In this document: positions 24,930 to 33,605 of the stretch, one piece after another
How the letters are laid out: each line of letters starts with the position of its first letter
How positions within the stretch are numbered: the stretch's first letter is position 1
Assembly: GCA_044356305.1 (NCBI GenBank)
Contig: JBIKWM010000017.1
Coordinates: forward strand, 1-64,000
Direction of reading: 5' to 3'
From: JBIKWM01 sp044356305
GTDB lineage: Bacteria > Bacteroidota > Bacteroidia > UBA10329
Length of the DNA: 64,000 nucleotides
Made by a program: the position numbers and the translations under genes
The notes under the pieces: generated by a model
What the model was told of the DNA's origin: nothing
The model's database searches: none
The model's input: only the letters and a program-made list of their open reading frames with translations

Positions 24930-26471
24930 ATGCTGGTAAAGACCTACGGTAGCGCGGTACATGGGGTGACGGCCTACACCATCACGGTAGAGACCGACAT
25001 CAAGCCCGGTGGCATCAACTTCATGATGGTGGGGCTGCCCGACAACGCTGTGAAGGAGAGCTACACGCGCATCCGGGCGGCACTCAAGAACACCGGCTAC
25101 CGCATACCGGGCAAGACCATCACCATCAACATGGCCCCGGCCGACATCCGCAAAGAGGGTTCGGCCTACGACCTGACCATAGCCGTGGGCATACTGGCGG
25201 CCTCGGAGCAGATAAGTGCCAACGAGGTGCACCGCTACATGATCATGGGCGAGCTGAGCCTTGACGGTGGCCTGCAGCCCATACGGGGCGTGCTGCCCAT
25301 TGCCATCAAGGCGCGCGAGGAGGGATTCAAAGGCTTTATCCTGCCCAAACAGAACGCCCGCGAGGCGGCCATAGTGGGCGACCTTGAAGTGTACGGGGTA
25401 GAGAACATCAGCGAGGTGGCCGGATTCTTCAATATGACCCACGAGCTGGAGCGCACCGTGGTGAACACCCGCGAGGAGTTTTACCGCAGGCTCAACAGTT
25501 CCGACATCGATTTCAGCGATGTGAAGGGGCAGGAGAACATCAAGCGGGCCATGGAGATAGCGGCCGCGGGCGGGCACAACCTGATCCTGATAGGTCCTCC
25601 CGGTGCGGGCAAGACCATGCTGGCCAAGCGCCTGCCCACCATACTGCCGCCCCTGTCGCTGCGCGAGGCGCTGGAGACCACCAAGATCCACTCTGTGGCG
25701 GGCACGTTGGGCAGTGAGACGGGCCTGATCACTGCGCGGCCGTTCCGCAGCCCGCACCATACCATCAGCAATGTGGCCCTGACGGGCGGTGGCGGCATAC
25801 CGCAGCCGGGCGAGATAAGCCTGGCCCACAACGGGGTGCTCTTCCTTGACGAACTGCCCGAATTTCAGCGCACGGTGCTGGAGGTGATGCGCCAACCGCT
25901 GGAGGACCGCGTGGTGAACATCAGCCGGGCCAAGATGGCCGTGCAGTACCCGGCCAATTTCATGCTGGTGGCCAGCATGAACCCTTGCCCGTGCGGGTAT
26001 TTCAATCACCCCGAGAAAGAATGTGTGTGTGCCCCCGGGGTGGTGCAGAAATACCTGAACCGCATCAGCGGGCCGCTTTTGGACCGCATTGACATACACA
26101 TTGAGGTGACCCCTGTGCCCATCAACGAGCTTGCCGAGGCTCACACCTCGGAGCGGAGCGAATCGGTGCGCGAGCGGGTGATCAGGGCCCGCGAGGTGCA
26201 GGGGAAGAGGTTTGAGGCCGATAACAGCGTGCATTGCAACGCCATGATGAGCTCGCGCATGCTAAAGGAGTACTGCGTGATTGATGAGGCGGGCAAGACC
26301 CTGCTCAAGAAGGCCACCGACCGCCTGGGCCTCAGTGCCCGCGCCTACGACAGGATATTGAAGGTGTCGCGCACCATTGCCGACCTTGAGGGCAGCGAAG
26401 ACCTGAAACCAGCCCACCTGGCCGAGGCCATTCAATACCGCAGCCTCGACAGGCAGAACTGGGCCGGTTGA
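24930..26471 (+). CDS. YifB/ComM-family Mg-chelatase-like AAA+ ATPase
   Basis: 513 residues, the usual length. The N-terminal third is a Lon-S5-like fold (VHGVTAYTITVETDI, VGLPDNAVKESYTRI). The AAA+ core has Walker A GPPGAGKTMLAKRL, Walker B LFLDELPEF and a CPCG...CVCAP cysteine cluster in the ChlI-type insertion. The C-terminal Mg_chelatase_C domain includes LSARAYDRILKVSRTIADL. The ComM member of this family drives branch migration during natural transformation; that role here is inferred from family only. It diverges from dnaE across about 200 bp. Confidence 0.93.
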   Translation: MLVKTYGSAVHGVTAYTITVETDIKPGGINFMMVGLPDNAVKESYTRIRAALKNTGYRIPGKTITINMAPADIRKEGSAYDLTIAVGILAASEQISANEVHRYMIMGELSLDGGLQPIRGVLPIAIKAREEGFKGFILPKQNAREAAIVGDLEVYGVENISEVAGFFNMTHELERTVVNTREEFYRRLNSSDIDFSDVKGQENIKRAMEIAAAGGHNLILIGPPGAGKTMLAKRLPTILPPLSLREALETTKIHSVAGTLGSETGLITARPFRSPHHTISNVALTGGGGIPQPGEISLAHNGVLFLDELPEFQRTVLEVMRQPLEDRVVNISRAKMAVQYPANFMLVASMNPCPCGYFNHPEKECVCAPGVVQKYLNRISGPLLDRIDIHIEVTPVPINELAEAHTSERSESVRERVIRAREVQGKRFEADNSVHCNAMMSSRMLKEYCVIDEAGKTLLKKATDRLGLSARAYDRILKVSRTIADLEGSEDLKPAHLAEAIQYRSLDRQNWAG

Positions 26472-26484
26472 AGCAGGAGAGGGG

Positions 26485-27411
26485 TCAGTATCCGATGGTG
26501 ACCGCCAGGGCGTAATGATCGCTCAGATGGCGCCTGCCACCCGATTTGCGGAGCGGCTTCTTGAATACTTTGAGCGAGCGCCTCACCAGTTTCGGTATGC
26601 GGCCGTTCGGGCGCAGCAGCGCATAGTCAAGCAGTGCTGTGCGGCCCTTGTAGGCATCGGGTATCAGGTCATTCTTGCGGCAGCCCCAGGTGTAAGGTTC
26701 GCCACCCATTATCAGGTCGCCCTCGGGCAGCAGCACATCACCGTCCACCACATCAAGCCTGCACAGCATGTCGCTGTAGGCATCGGCCTCTTCGCTGCAC
26801 TCGGTGTTCATATCGCCCACCACTATCTGTGGCACACCGGGGGTCTTGTGCACCTCCAGCAGTTCCTCGCGTATGCGGCCATACTGCTCGGCCCTGATGG
26901 TCTGGAATCTGCGCCCCACCTCGGCCTGTGCGTGCGTGCCCACTATCTGATACGGACGGCCGTCCTTGCTGAACTCCACCAGCACAGCCCCCTTATCGGC
27001 CATGCAATCGTAACCGGCACAGTCCCTGAACAGGATGCGGTCAACAAAACTGATCGGGTGTTTTGATAGGATCAGAATGCCGTTGGTCAGGTTGATGGGG
27101 TTGTTGCGCTCAGGCAGCACCGCGTGGGGATACAGGTCTTTCAGCTCGTTCACCAGCATCTTAACGCACTTGCGGTCAAATGCCTCTTGAAACACAAGTA
27201 CATCGAACTGCTGGTCGCGCAGGGTCTCAATGATGTCGTGTGCACGGTCCACCTGCGCATCGGTCCAGAAAAGATGCCGCGGCCGCAGAAACACGTTCCA
27301 TGTCAGGATCTGCAACTTCTCATCGCATGGTTCCTGTGCCGCGGTCGGCAGCCATGAAGAACCGATCAGCACACTGATCAGCAACAGGATGAGATGTGAT
27401 CTGGGATTCAT
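26485..27411 (-). CDS. Secreted sphingomyelinase-like endonuclease/exonuclease/phosphatase-family enzyme
   Basis: 308 residues from MNPRSHLILLLISVLIGSSW with signal cleavage near AAQ. Family motifs in order: ILTWNVFLRP (Asn), VFQEAFDR (metal Glu), GTHAQAEVG (catalytic His region), VVGDMNTE (Asp-x-Asn) and LSDHYALAV (Asp-His). The spacing and the WGCRKNDLIP-type region fit neutral sphingomyelin phosphodiesterases rather than nucleases. It would hydrolyse a phosphodiester such as a sphingolipid headgroup in the periplasm or outside. Sphingolipids occur in many Bacteroidota, so the target could be endogenous or from prey. It lies downstream of eno, past a terminator. Confidence 0.85.
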   Translation of the reverse strand: MNPRSHLILLLISVLIGSSWLPTAAQEPCDEKLQILTWNVFLRPRHLFWTDAQVDRAHDIIETLRDQQFDVLVFQEAFDRKCVKMLVNELKDLYPHAVLPERNNPINLTNGILILSKHPISFVDRILFRDCAGYDCMADKGAVLVEFSKDGRPYQIVGTHAQAEVGRRFQTIRAEQYGRIREELLEVHKTPGVPQIVVGDMNTECSEEADAYSDMLCRLDVVDGDVLLPEGDLIMGGEPYTWGCRKNDLIPDAYKGRTALLDYALLRPNGRIPKLVRRSLKVFKKPLRKSGGRRHLSDHYALAVTIGY

Positions 27412-27532
27412 CAGGCAGATTGCCAGACAAATGTAAAGGCGAATGAGATGCACGCATAGCATCGCCCTGCCGTTGACCGAAAATTTGATGTTCTGTTCAG
27501 ATTGTCGAAATATGCGCTACAGCCATCGGCCC

Positions 27533-27569
27533 AAAAAAAAGAACCGCTTCCCTAAAAGGGGAGCGGTTC
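27533..27569 (-). terminator. Intrinsic terminator of eno
   Basis: A 12-bp stem (GAACCGCTTCCC pairing with GGGGAGCGGTTC, one G-U) has a 5-nt loop. Reading leftward it is followed by a run of T (eight A at 27533-27540). It is 51 nt past the enolase stop. Confidence 0.9.
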
Positions 27570-27619
27570 ATTGATGATTCCAAGAGATAGGTCAGGGCAT
27601 TGGAAGGGCCATGGCCCGA

Positions 27620-28906
27620 TCAGCCCTTTACCACCCTGCGGCCCGGGAAGATGGCCTCGGCACCCAGATGTTCTTCGATGCGGAGGAGCTGGTTGTATTT
27701 GGCTATCCGGTCAGACCGCGATGCGCTACCGGTCTTTATCTGACCAGTGTTGAGGGCCACGGCTAGGTCGGCAATGGTGGTGTCCTCGGTTTCCCCACTT
27801 CGGTGGCTCATCACGCTGGTGTAGCGGGCGCGGTGGGCCATGTCAACGGCATTGATGGTTTCGGTGAGGCTTCCTATCTGGTTCACCTTCACAAGAATGG
27901 AGTTTGCAATGCCGCGCTGTATGCCGGTGCTCAGGCGGTTAACATTGGTCACAAACAGATCATCGCCCACCAGTTGCACCTTGTTGCCTATGGTGTCGGT
28001 GAGCAGTTTCCATCCGTCCCAGTCATTCTCGTCCAGTCCATCCTCAATGCTGATGAACGGATATTTCTCTGACCATTCTTTCCATAGGCCCACCATCTCG
28101 GCCGAGCTGAGTTTCTTGCCTGAGCTCTTCTTGAGGTGATAGAGGCCCTCGCTCTTCACATAGAACTCGCTGCTGGCCGCGTCCATGGCCATATAGACAT
28201 CTTCGCCCGGGCGGTAACCGGCATTTTCAATGGCTTTCAGGATTACTTCCACCCCTTCCTCATTGCTCTTGAGGTTGGGCGCAAAACCGCCCTCATCGCC
28301 CACGTTGGTGCTGTATCCCTTGTCTTTCAGTACTTTTTTCAGGTGATGGAACACCTCAGTGCCCATGCGGATGCTGTCGGCAAACGTATCGGCACCCACG
28401 GGCATGATCATGAATTCCTGAAAGTCGATGCTGTTGTCGGCATGGCTACCCCCGTTTATGATGTTCATCATGGGCACCGGAAGCGTGCGGCCACTTACAC
28501 CGCCCACATAGCGGAACAGGGGCAGACCGGCCTCATCGGCAGCGGCACGGGCCACGGCCAGACTCACGCCCAGAATGGCGTTGGCGCCCAGTTTGGCCTT
28601 GTTGTCGGTGCCGTCCAACTCATTCATCAGGCGGTCTATGTTGGCCTGCTCAAACACGTTCATGCCCTCCAGTTCGGGCCCGATGATCGAGTTCACGTTG
28701 TCCACTGCGCGTTGCACGCCCTTGCCCATGTAGCGGTCCTTTTCGCCATCGCGCAGCTCAACAGCCTCGTGCTCGCCTGTGCTGGCCCCGCTGGGCACAG
28801 CGGCCCTGCCGCGCAGGCCGTTGCTGGTTATCACATCAACCTCTACGGTCGGGTTGCCGCGCGAATCGAGGATCTCGCGGGCATGCACTCTCTCTATCTG
28901 TGACAT
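27620..28906 (-). CDS. eno: Enolase
   Basis: 428 residues, full length. It interconverts 2-phosphoglycerate and phosphoenolpyruvate in glycolysis, in the cytoplasm. The N-terminus IERVHAREILDSRGNPTVEV and the active-site Lys region (NSILVKVNQIGSLTET) are intact. The family signature SVMSHRSGETEDTTIADLAV and the metal ligands in ISIEDGLDENDW and LVGDDLFVTN are also present. It starts 39 nt after carA and ends before a strong terminator, so carA-eno is probably one transcript. Confidence 0.98.
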   Translation of the reverse strand: MSQIERVHAREILDSRGNPTVEVDVITSNGLRGRAAVPSGASTGEHEAVELRDGEKDRYMGKGVQRAVDNVNSIIGPELEGMNVFEQANIDRLMNELDGTDNKAKLGANAILGVSLAVARAAADEAGLPLFRYVGGVSGRTLPVPMMNIINGGSHADNSIDFQEFMIMPVGADTFADSIRMGTEVFHHLKKVLKDKGYSTNVGDEGGFAPNLKSNEEGVEVILKAIENAGYRPGEDVYMAMDAASSEFYVKSEGLYHLKKSSGKKLSSAEMVGLWKEWSEKYPFISIEDGLDENDWDGWKLLTDTIGNKVQLVGDDLFVTNVNRLSTGIQRGIANSILVKVNQIGSLTETINAVDMAHRARYTSVMSHRSGETEDTTIADLAVALNTGQIKTGSASRSDRIAKYNQLLRIEEHLGAEAIFPGRRVVKG

Positions 28907-28945
28907 GAGTTCTGAAGTTTCTTAAAAAACTGGATTGTAAATGAT

Positions 28946-30046
28946 TCACTTCTTTTCCATCACCCCGACAAACTGGTCAAAGAGGTACCGGCTGTCGTTA
29001 GGGCCCGGGGCCGACTCGGGGTGGTACTGCACGCAGAACACCGGGCGGTGCCTGAGCCGCAGACCGGCCACGCTGCCATCGTTGAGGTGAATGTGCGTCA
29101 CCTCCACATTCGGGTTGGCCTTGCAGTCGTCCATATCGGCATTGAAACCGTGGTTCTGCGAGGTGATCTCGCCCCTTCCTGTTATCAGGTTCTTTATTGG
29201 GTGATTGATGCCCCTGTGCCCATGGTGCATCTTAAAGGTGCGGATGCCCTGACTCAGTGAGATGAGCTGATGCCCCAGGCAGATACCGAACACGGGACGT
29301 CCGGTCTCAATGATGTCACGCACCAGATTGATGGTATCGGTCATTGCACCGGGGTCGCCCGGGCCGTTGCTGATCATGAATCCGTGTGGGTCAAATGCCA
29401 GCATCTCACTCAGCGGGGTGTTCATCGGGAACACCTTTACATGGCACCCGCGCTCGTTGAGGCAGCGTATGATGTTGCGCTTGGTGCCCAGGTCAAGCAA
29501 TGCAACGCGAAATGGGGCGGAGGGGTCGCCCATGGTGTAAGGCGCCCGGCACGTGACGCGCGATGAAAGCTCCAACCCGGCCATGCTCGGCACATCAGAC
29601 AGTTTGGCGCGGAGACTGTCCAGGTTGTCGGTTTCGGTGCTGATGATGCAGTTCATGGCACCGGTATCGCGTATATGGCGCACCAGGGCCCGCGTATCGA
29701 CATCGCTGATGGCGATCCGGTCGTTGTTCTCGAAATACTCTTTGAGGGTGTATGCACCCGGACGGCTCTGGTGGTGCGCAAATGAGCGACACACCATACC
29801 GCTGATCTGGATGCGGTCGCTCTCGGCATCATCATTCATCACCCCATAATTGCCCACATGCACATTGGCCATCACCACTATCTGCCCGGTGTACGAGGGG
29901 TCGGTGAATATCTCCTGATAGCCCGTCATGCCAGTGTTGAAGCAGATCTCTCCGGTGGCGGTGCCTTTGCCAGCAGCGGCCTTTCCGCGGAAAACGGTGC
30001 CATCCTCCAAGATAAGGACGGCATCGGGGCGTTGGTCAGACATCAT
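28946..30046 (-). CDS. carA: Carbamoyl-phosphate synthase small subunit
   Basis: 366 residues. The N-terminal domain (ILEDGTVFRGKAAAGKGTAT, GYQEIFTDPSYTGQIV) is followed by a class I glutamine amidotransferase domain with the nucleophile in VFGICLGHQL and catalytic His/Glu in CVQYHPESAPGP. It releases ammonia from glutamine for carbamoyl phosphate in arginine and pyrimidine synthesis. The large subunit carB is not in this window, so its partner is encoded elsewhere. A second in-frame Met follows the first. Confidence 0.96.
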   Translation of the reverse strand: MMSDQRPDAVLILEDGTVFRGKAAAGKGTATGEICFNTGMTGYQEIFTDPSYTGQIVVMANVHVGNYGVMNDDAESDRIQISGMVCRSFAHHQSRPGAYTLKEYFENNDRIAISDVDTRALVRHIRDTGAMNCIISTETDNLDSLRAKLSDVPSMAGLELSSRVTCRAPYTMGDPSAPFRVALLDLGTKRNIIRCLNERGCHVKVFPMNTPLSEMLAFDPHGFMISNGPGDPGAMTDTINLVRDIIETGRPVFGICLGHQLISLSQGIRTFKMHHGHRGINHPIKNLITGRGEITSQNHGFNADMDDCKANPNVEVTHIHLNDGSVAGLRLRHRPVFCVQYHPESAPGPNDSRYLFDQFVGVMEKK

Positions 30047-30121
30047 CTTTTAGGGGTTGCGCAAAGGTAGCCGCACCCTAAGGGCAGCTCGGGCGGCATA
30101 CATTCTATTATTAACACGATT

Positions 30122-30553
30122 TCAGACATCCCACACCTTGCCGGTGCGGAATACGGTGCCTTTGAAAAGCGCCATGGTGCGTCCATCCTGATCTGTCACC
30201 ACCACTTCGTAGATGCCTATCCTGGAGGTGAGGTTCTTCTCGGTGGCCGTGGCTGTCAGCGTGTCGCCCTCTTTAGCCGGACGGGTATGAGAGATGGAGG
30301 TCTCGATGCTCATGGCCTGAATGCCGTGGGCGTTTGAGGCGAATGCCAGTGCCGAATCGGCCAGAGAATAGGTGATGCCGCCATGGGCAATGGCAAATCC
30401 ATTGAGCATCTCGTTCCGCACCCGCATGCGCAGGGTGCAGTGTCCGGGGCCTTCATCCAATCGCTCTATACCCATCCAGATACTGAACGGATCATTGAGG
30501 TACATGCGGTCTATGACCCTCGATGCCAGCGTTCTGTCATTCGAGGCTTCCAT
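30122..30553 (-). CDS. PaaI-like hotdog thioesterase
   Basis: 143 residues, a single hotdog fold. The active-site block is FAIAHGGITYSLADSALAFA, with the family HGG-x-x-x-x-x-AD pattern, and RPAKEGDTLTATATE follows. PaaI-type enzymes hydrolyse acyl- or phenylacetyl-CoA thioesters. The start overlaps the 3' end of the alpha/beta hydrolase gene by 17 bp, so it is co-transcribed with it. No phenylacetate genes are nearby, so the substrate is unknown. Confidence 0.88.
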   Translation of the reverse strand: MEASNDRTLASRVIDRMYLNDPFSIWMGIERLDEGPGHCTLRMRVRNEMLNGFAIAHGGITYSLADSALAFASNAHGIQAMSIETSISHTRPAKEGDTLTATATEKNLTSRIGIYEVVVTDQDGRTMALFKGTVFRTGKVWDV

Positions 30554-31520
30554 CGGCTTCTGGACTCAGGGTGTCTGGCACCGCATCGGAATTGGCAAGA
30601 AGGAATGCACGTGCATCGGCAGCGCTCTGCGAGGCCACCTCCTCCATGGGCACGTGGCCACAGTCGTACATCTTGACCACCGCGTGGGGCAGGTCTCGCA
30701 AAAACTCCTCCACCGTGGCGGTGGGTATCCACTTGTCGTGTCTGCCCCATTGTATCATGGTCGGGGCCGATATCTCTTTGACGCGGGTATGGTTCTTTGG
30801 GGCAAGGTAGGGGATGCGCTCCACAAAGGCCCTGCGGTTGCCCTGTCGCAGGGTCATATCGAAATAGCGCTGCACCAGCTGGGGCGTGACCAGGGCATCG
30901 TCATAATACACCTCTTTGCAGCTTTTCTCAACAATGGAATAGGGAGTGATCTGGGTGAACAGTTGGTTGACCAGAGGCATGGCGGCCAATCTGAACGCCA
31001 ATGGTGGTGGTACTTGCCGTGGATATCCGGCCGCATCGAGCAGCACCTGCGCCACCACCTTGTCCGGATGCGCCAGCGTATATTCCCATGCCAGATGCCC
31101 ACCGAACGAGTTGCCGGCTATGTGAAACCGTTCAAATCCGAGACGAGTGACCACGCTGTCCACAAAACGCACGTACATGTCCATGCTGTAATCGCCATCG
31201 GGCCGCGGGCCGGTGATGCCGAATGCCGGCAGGTCCATCCGCACAATGGTGAAGGTGTCCTTCAATAGTGCGGTCCATGCATCCCAGGTGTGAAGGCTGC
31301 TCGATGTGCCGTGCAGCAGTACAAAGGGAAATCCGCTGCCCTCCACCTTGTAATGCACATCCATGCCGTCCAATTGCATAAAACGGCTCTCGTTGTCGCA
31401 ATATCTGGCCTTCATCTCATCGGCAGGAACATCCTCATGGAAATTCATGGCCACCCACACAGCAGGCACCAGTGCCAGCAGGAATGAGACAATGAGAAGG
31501 GGCTTGATTAGGCGCATCAA
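30537..31520 (-). CDS. Alpha/beta hydrolase, membrane-anchored
   Basis: 327 residues. An N-terminal hydrophobic helix (IKPLLIVSFLLALVPAVWVA) probably serves as a membrane anchor or signal. The fold is canonical: oxyanion HGTSSSLHTW, nucleophile elbow IAGNSFGGHLAW, acid in IQWGRHDKWIP and catalytic His in YDCGHVPMEE. The family covers esterases, lipases and haloalkane dehalogenases; substrate specificity is not visible. It lies 7 nt after the fascin-like gene and overlaps the thioesterase gene, forming a three-gene cluster. Confidence 0.88.
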   Translation of the reverse strand: MMRLIKPLLIVSFLLALVPAVWVAMNFHEDVPADEMKARYCDNESRFMQLDGMDVHYKVEGSGFPFVLLHGTSSSLHTWDAWTALLKDTFTIVRMDLPAFGITGPRPDGDYSMDMYVRFVDSVVTRLGFERFHIAGNSFGGHLAWEYTLAHPDKVVAQVLLDAAGYPRQVPPPLAFRLAAMPLVNQLFTQITPYSIVEKSCKEVYYDDALVTPQLVQRYFDMTLRQGNRRAFVERIPYLAPKNHTRVKEISAPTMIQWGRHDKWIPTATVEEFLRDLPHAVVKMYDCGHVPMEEVASQSAADARAFLLANSDAVPDTLSPEADGSLE

Positions 31521-31527
31521 CAGCGAG

Positions 31528-32046
31528 TTATTTTATTTCCAAGGTGAATGTCTCCCAGGCACCTACCTCTGAGCGGTCGGCCACGAGAAGGCCGGGCATG
31601 GGGGCATCGCCCTCAAATCGGCAGCGCACGTAATTATTTCCTGCGGCCCTTATCGCCACTTTGCCATTGGCCAGTTCCACAATCTCAAAAGTCTCCCACT
31701 CGGCCACCGAGTCTCGGTTTGCTGCCAGATAATTCCCATTGGCAAAATCAACGCATACGTACTTGCCATTGCCGGCCTTGAGGGCCACACGGCCTCCGCC
31801 AAGGTTGCGCACAGTGAAGGTCTCCCAGTCGCCAACCTGTTCGCGGCTGGCGGTCAATTTGGCCACATCATCTCCCGGAAGGTCCAGGTCTGCGCACACA
31901 TAACGGCCATTGTCTGCCTTAAGTGCGATCTTGTCGTACTCGATCCCAGGCTGAGGCTCACCTTGTGCGGCCTTCTCGTTTGGAGCTGTGCAGGCTGTCA
32001 TCGAAGCCACAAGGGCCAAAGTGGCCATAAAAAAGTACTGTCTCAT
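31528..32046 (-). CDS. Lipoprotein with fascin-like beta-trefoil
   Basis: 172 residues. FFMATLALVASMTACTAPNE is a lipoprotein signal, with Cys followed by Thr. The mature part has three fascin-type repeats: IALKADNGRYVCADL, VALKAGNGKYVCVDF and VAIRAAGNNYVRCRF, each followed by a WETF block. Such beta-trefoils bind actin in eukaryotes and sugars or proteins in bacteria. It is the first gene of the cluster with the alpha/beta hydrolase and thioesterase; the functional link is unknown. Confidence 0.85.
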   Translation of the reverse strand: MRQYFFMATLALVASMTACTAPNEKAAQGEPQPGIEYDKIALKADNGRYVCADLDLPGDDVAKLTASREQVGDWETFTVRNLGGGRVALKAGNGKYVCVDFANGNYLAANRDSVAEWETFEIVELANGKVAIRAAGNNYVRCRFEGDAPMPGLLVADRSEVGAWETFTLEIK

Positions 32047-32145
32047 AGGGTCAAAGTTTGATGAGCGCGAATTTGATACATCTGAGCGGTCTTTTCACAT
32101 AGGGTTGATCATGGGTGATTATCCTTGCCCCAAAGCCATTGCACT

Positions 32146-33501
32146 ATGAGACTGCTCATCATCCTGCTGTTTGTCCTTGTTAGTTCGGGCGAGACATTCG
32201 CGCAATTGGCCGCAGGGCCTATGGTAGGTCATGTGGCCATGCGCGAGGCCAATATCTGGCTCCAGACCGATGGCCCAGGTCAGGAGGTGATGGTGACCGC
32301 CATGCGCACGGGCGACCCCGACACAACACAGATCAGGGCCATGGCCCTTGTTTCGGGGCCGTATGCCGCGTTCAGCACTACACCCTTGAAGGTGGATGTA
32401 GGTGTGTCAGACAGCCGCACGGGCAATGTGCTGAAGTTTGCCTTGGTGGGCCTCGAACCGGGGCAGCGCTACACCTACCGCATCTGGGTCAATGGCAGAC
32501 CGTTGAAGCTTGACCATCCGTCTCAGTTCTCTACGCAGAGCCTTTGGCAGCACCGCAACGATGCACCGGATTTCTCATTCCTTGCCGGGAGCTGCACATA
32601 CGTGAATGAAGAGGCCTATGACCGTCCGGGCAAACCGTACGGGGGCGACTACGGCATTTTCGCAGCCATGAACCTGGAGGAGGCCGACATGATGCTCTGG
32701 CTTGGCGACAACACCTACCTGCGGGAGGCTGACTGGGACAGCAGAAGCGGCATACTGCACCGTTTCTCGCATTCGCGTGCATTGAAGGAGGCCCGCCCGT
32801 TGCTGGCGCGTATGCCCAACTATGCCATCTGGGACGACCACGACCACGGCCCCAACGACAGCGACCGCAGTTACCCCCTTAGACAGACCACCTTAGAGGC
32901 GTTCAACCTGTTCTGGGCCAATCCTTCGGCTGATGCTACGGGCGAGGGCGGTATCACCACCTCATTCCGTTTCAACGACTGCGATTTTTTTCTGCTCGAC
33001 AACCGTTGGTTCCGTTCGGCACCCGATAGCACTGGACAAATCCTTGGCGAGGCCCAGATCCATTGGCTCATGGAGGCCCTGCGCTTCAGCGATGCGCCAT
33101 TTAAGTTCGTCTGTGTGGGCGGACAGGTGCTCAATACCGCTGAGGTGTACGAGAACCATGCGGTGTTTGCCAAGGAAAGACGGAGGTTGCTGCACCAGAT
33201 TGATTCGTTGCACATTCGAAACGTGGTTTTCCTGAGTGGAGACCGGCACCACAGCGAAGTGAGCCGTTACATAGGCCCGAACGGCACGGTTATCCATGAT
33301 TTTACCATTTCACCGCTCACATCCAGAGCAAGCGAGAAACCGAAAGTGGAGACAAACCTCAATCAGGTGCCCGGCTCTTATTTCGCGCAGCGCAATTTCG
33401 GATCATTGAATATTCATGGCCCGCGCAAAGCCAGAGAACTGACTTTGAAACTGAAAGATGTGGAAGGCAAAGAGCTGTACAGCTTTGTGCTGAAGCAATG
33501 A
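32146..33501 (+). CDS. Secreted PhoD-like alkaline phosphatase/phosphodiesterase
   Basis: 451 residues from MRLLIILLFVLVSSGETFAQ, a signal peptide; an upstream ATG would add seven residues. A fibronectin-like N-terminal domain (ANIWLQTDGPGQEVMVTAM) precedes the metallophosphoesterase core: FLAGSCTY, MMLWLGDNTYL, AIWDDHDHGPNDSD, FFLLDNRWFR and VFLSGDRHHSEV. These provide the metal ligands of the PhoD family. It would release phosphate from esters or diesters, including teichoic-acid-like or phospholipid substrates. It diverges from the fascin-like gene across about 100 bp. Confidence 0.9.
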   Translation: MRLLIILLFVLVSSGETFAQLAAGPMVGHVAMREANIWLQTDGPGQEVMVTAMRTGDPDTTQIRAMALVSGPYAAFSTTPLKVDVGVSDSRTGNVLKFALVGLEPGQRYTYRIWVNGRPLKLDHPSQFSTQSLWQHRNDAPDFSFLAGSCTYVNEEAYDRPGKPYGGDYGIFAAMNLEEADMMLWLGDNTYLREADWDSRSGILHRFSHSRALKEARPLLARMPNYAIWDDHDHGPNDSDRSYPLRQTTLEAFNLFWANPSADATGEGGITTSFRFNDCDFFLLDNRWFRSAPDSTGQILGEAQIHWLMEALRFSDAPFKFVCVGGQVLNTAEVYENHAVFAKERRRLLHQIDSLHIRNVVFLSGDRHHSEVSRYIGPNGTVIHDFTISPLTSRASEKPKVETNLNQVPGSYFAQRNFGSLNIHGPRKARELTLKLKDVEGKELYSFVLKQ

Positions 33502-33605
33502 GCTATCTCTCATGGCAATGCCACATTCTCTCAATTAGGGAATGATATCCATGTCCATGACCTCTGCGATCATTTACAGATGAAAGACCAGGCTCAGAGA
33601 ATCTC

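Noticed and set aside
24825..26234. A 469-codon open frame opposite the YifB-type gene
   Set aside because: His/Gln/Val/Gly-biased translation typical of an antisense shadow in GC-rich coding DNA; the sense strand holds a complete ATPase.
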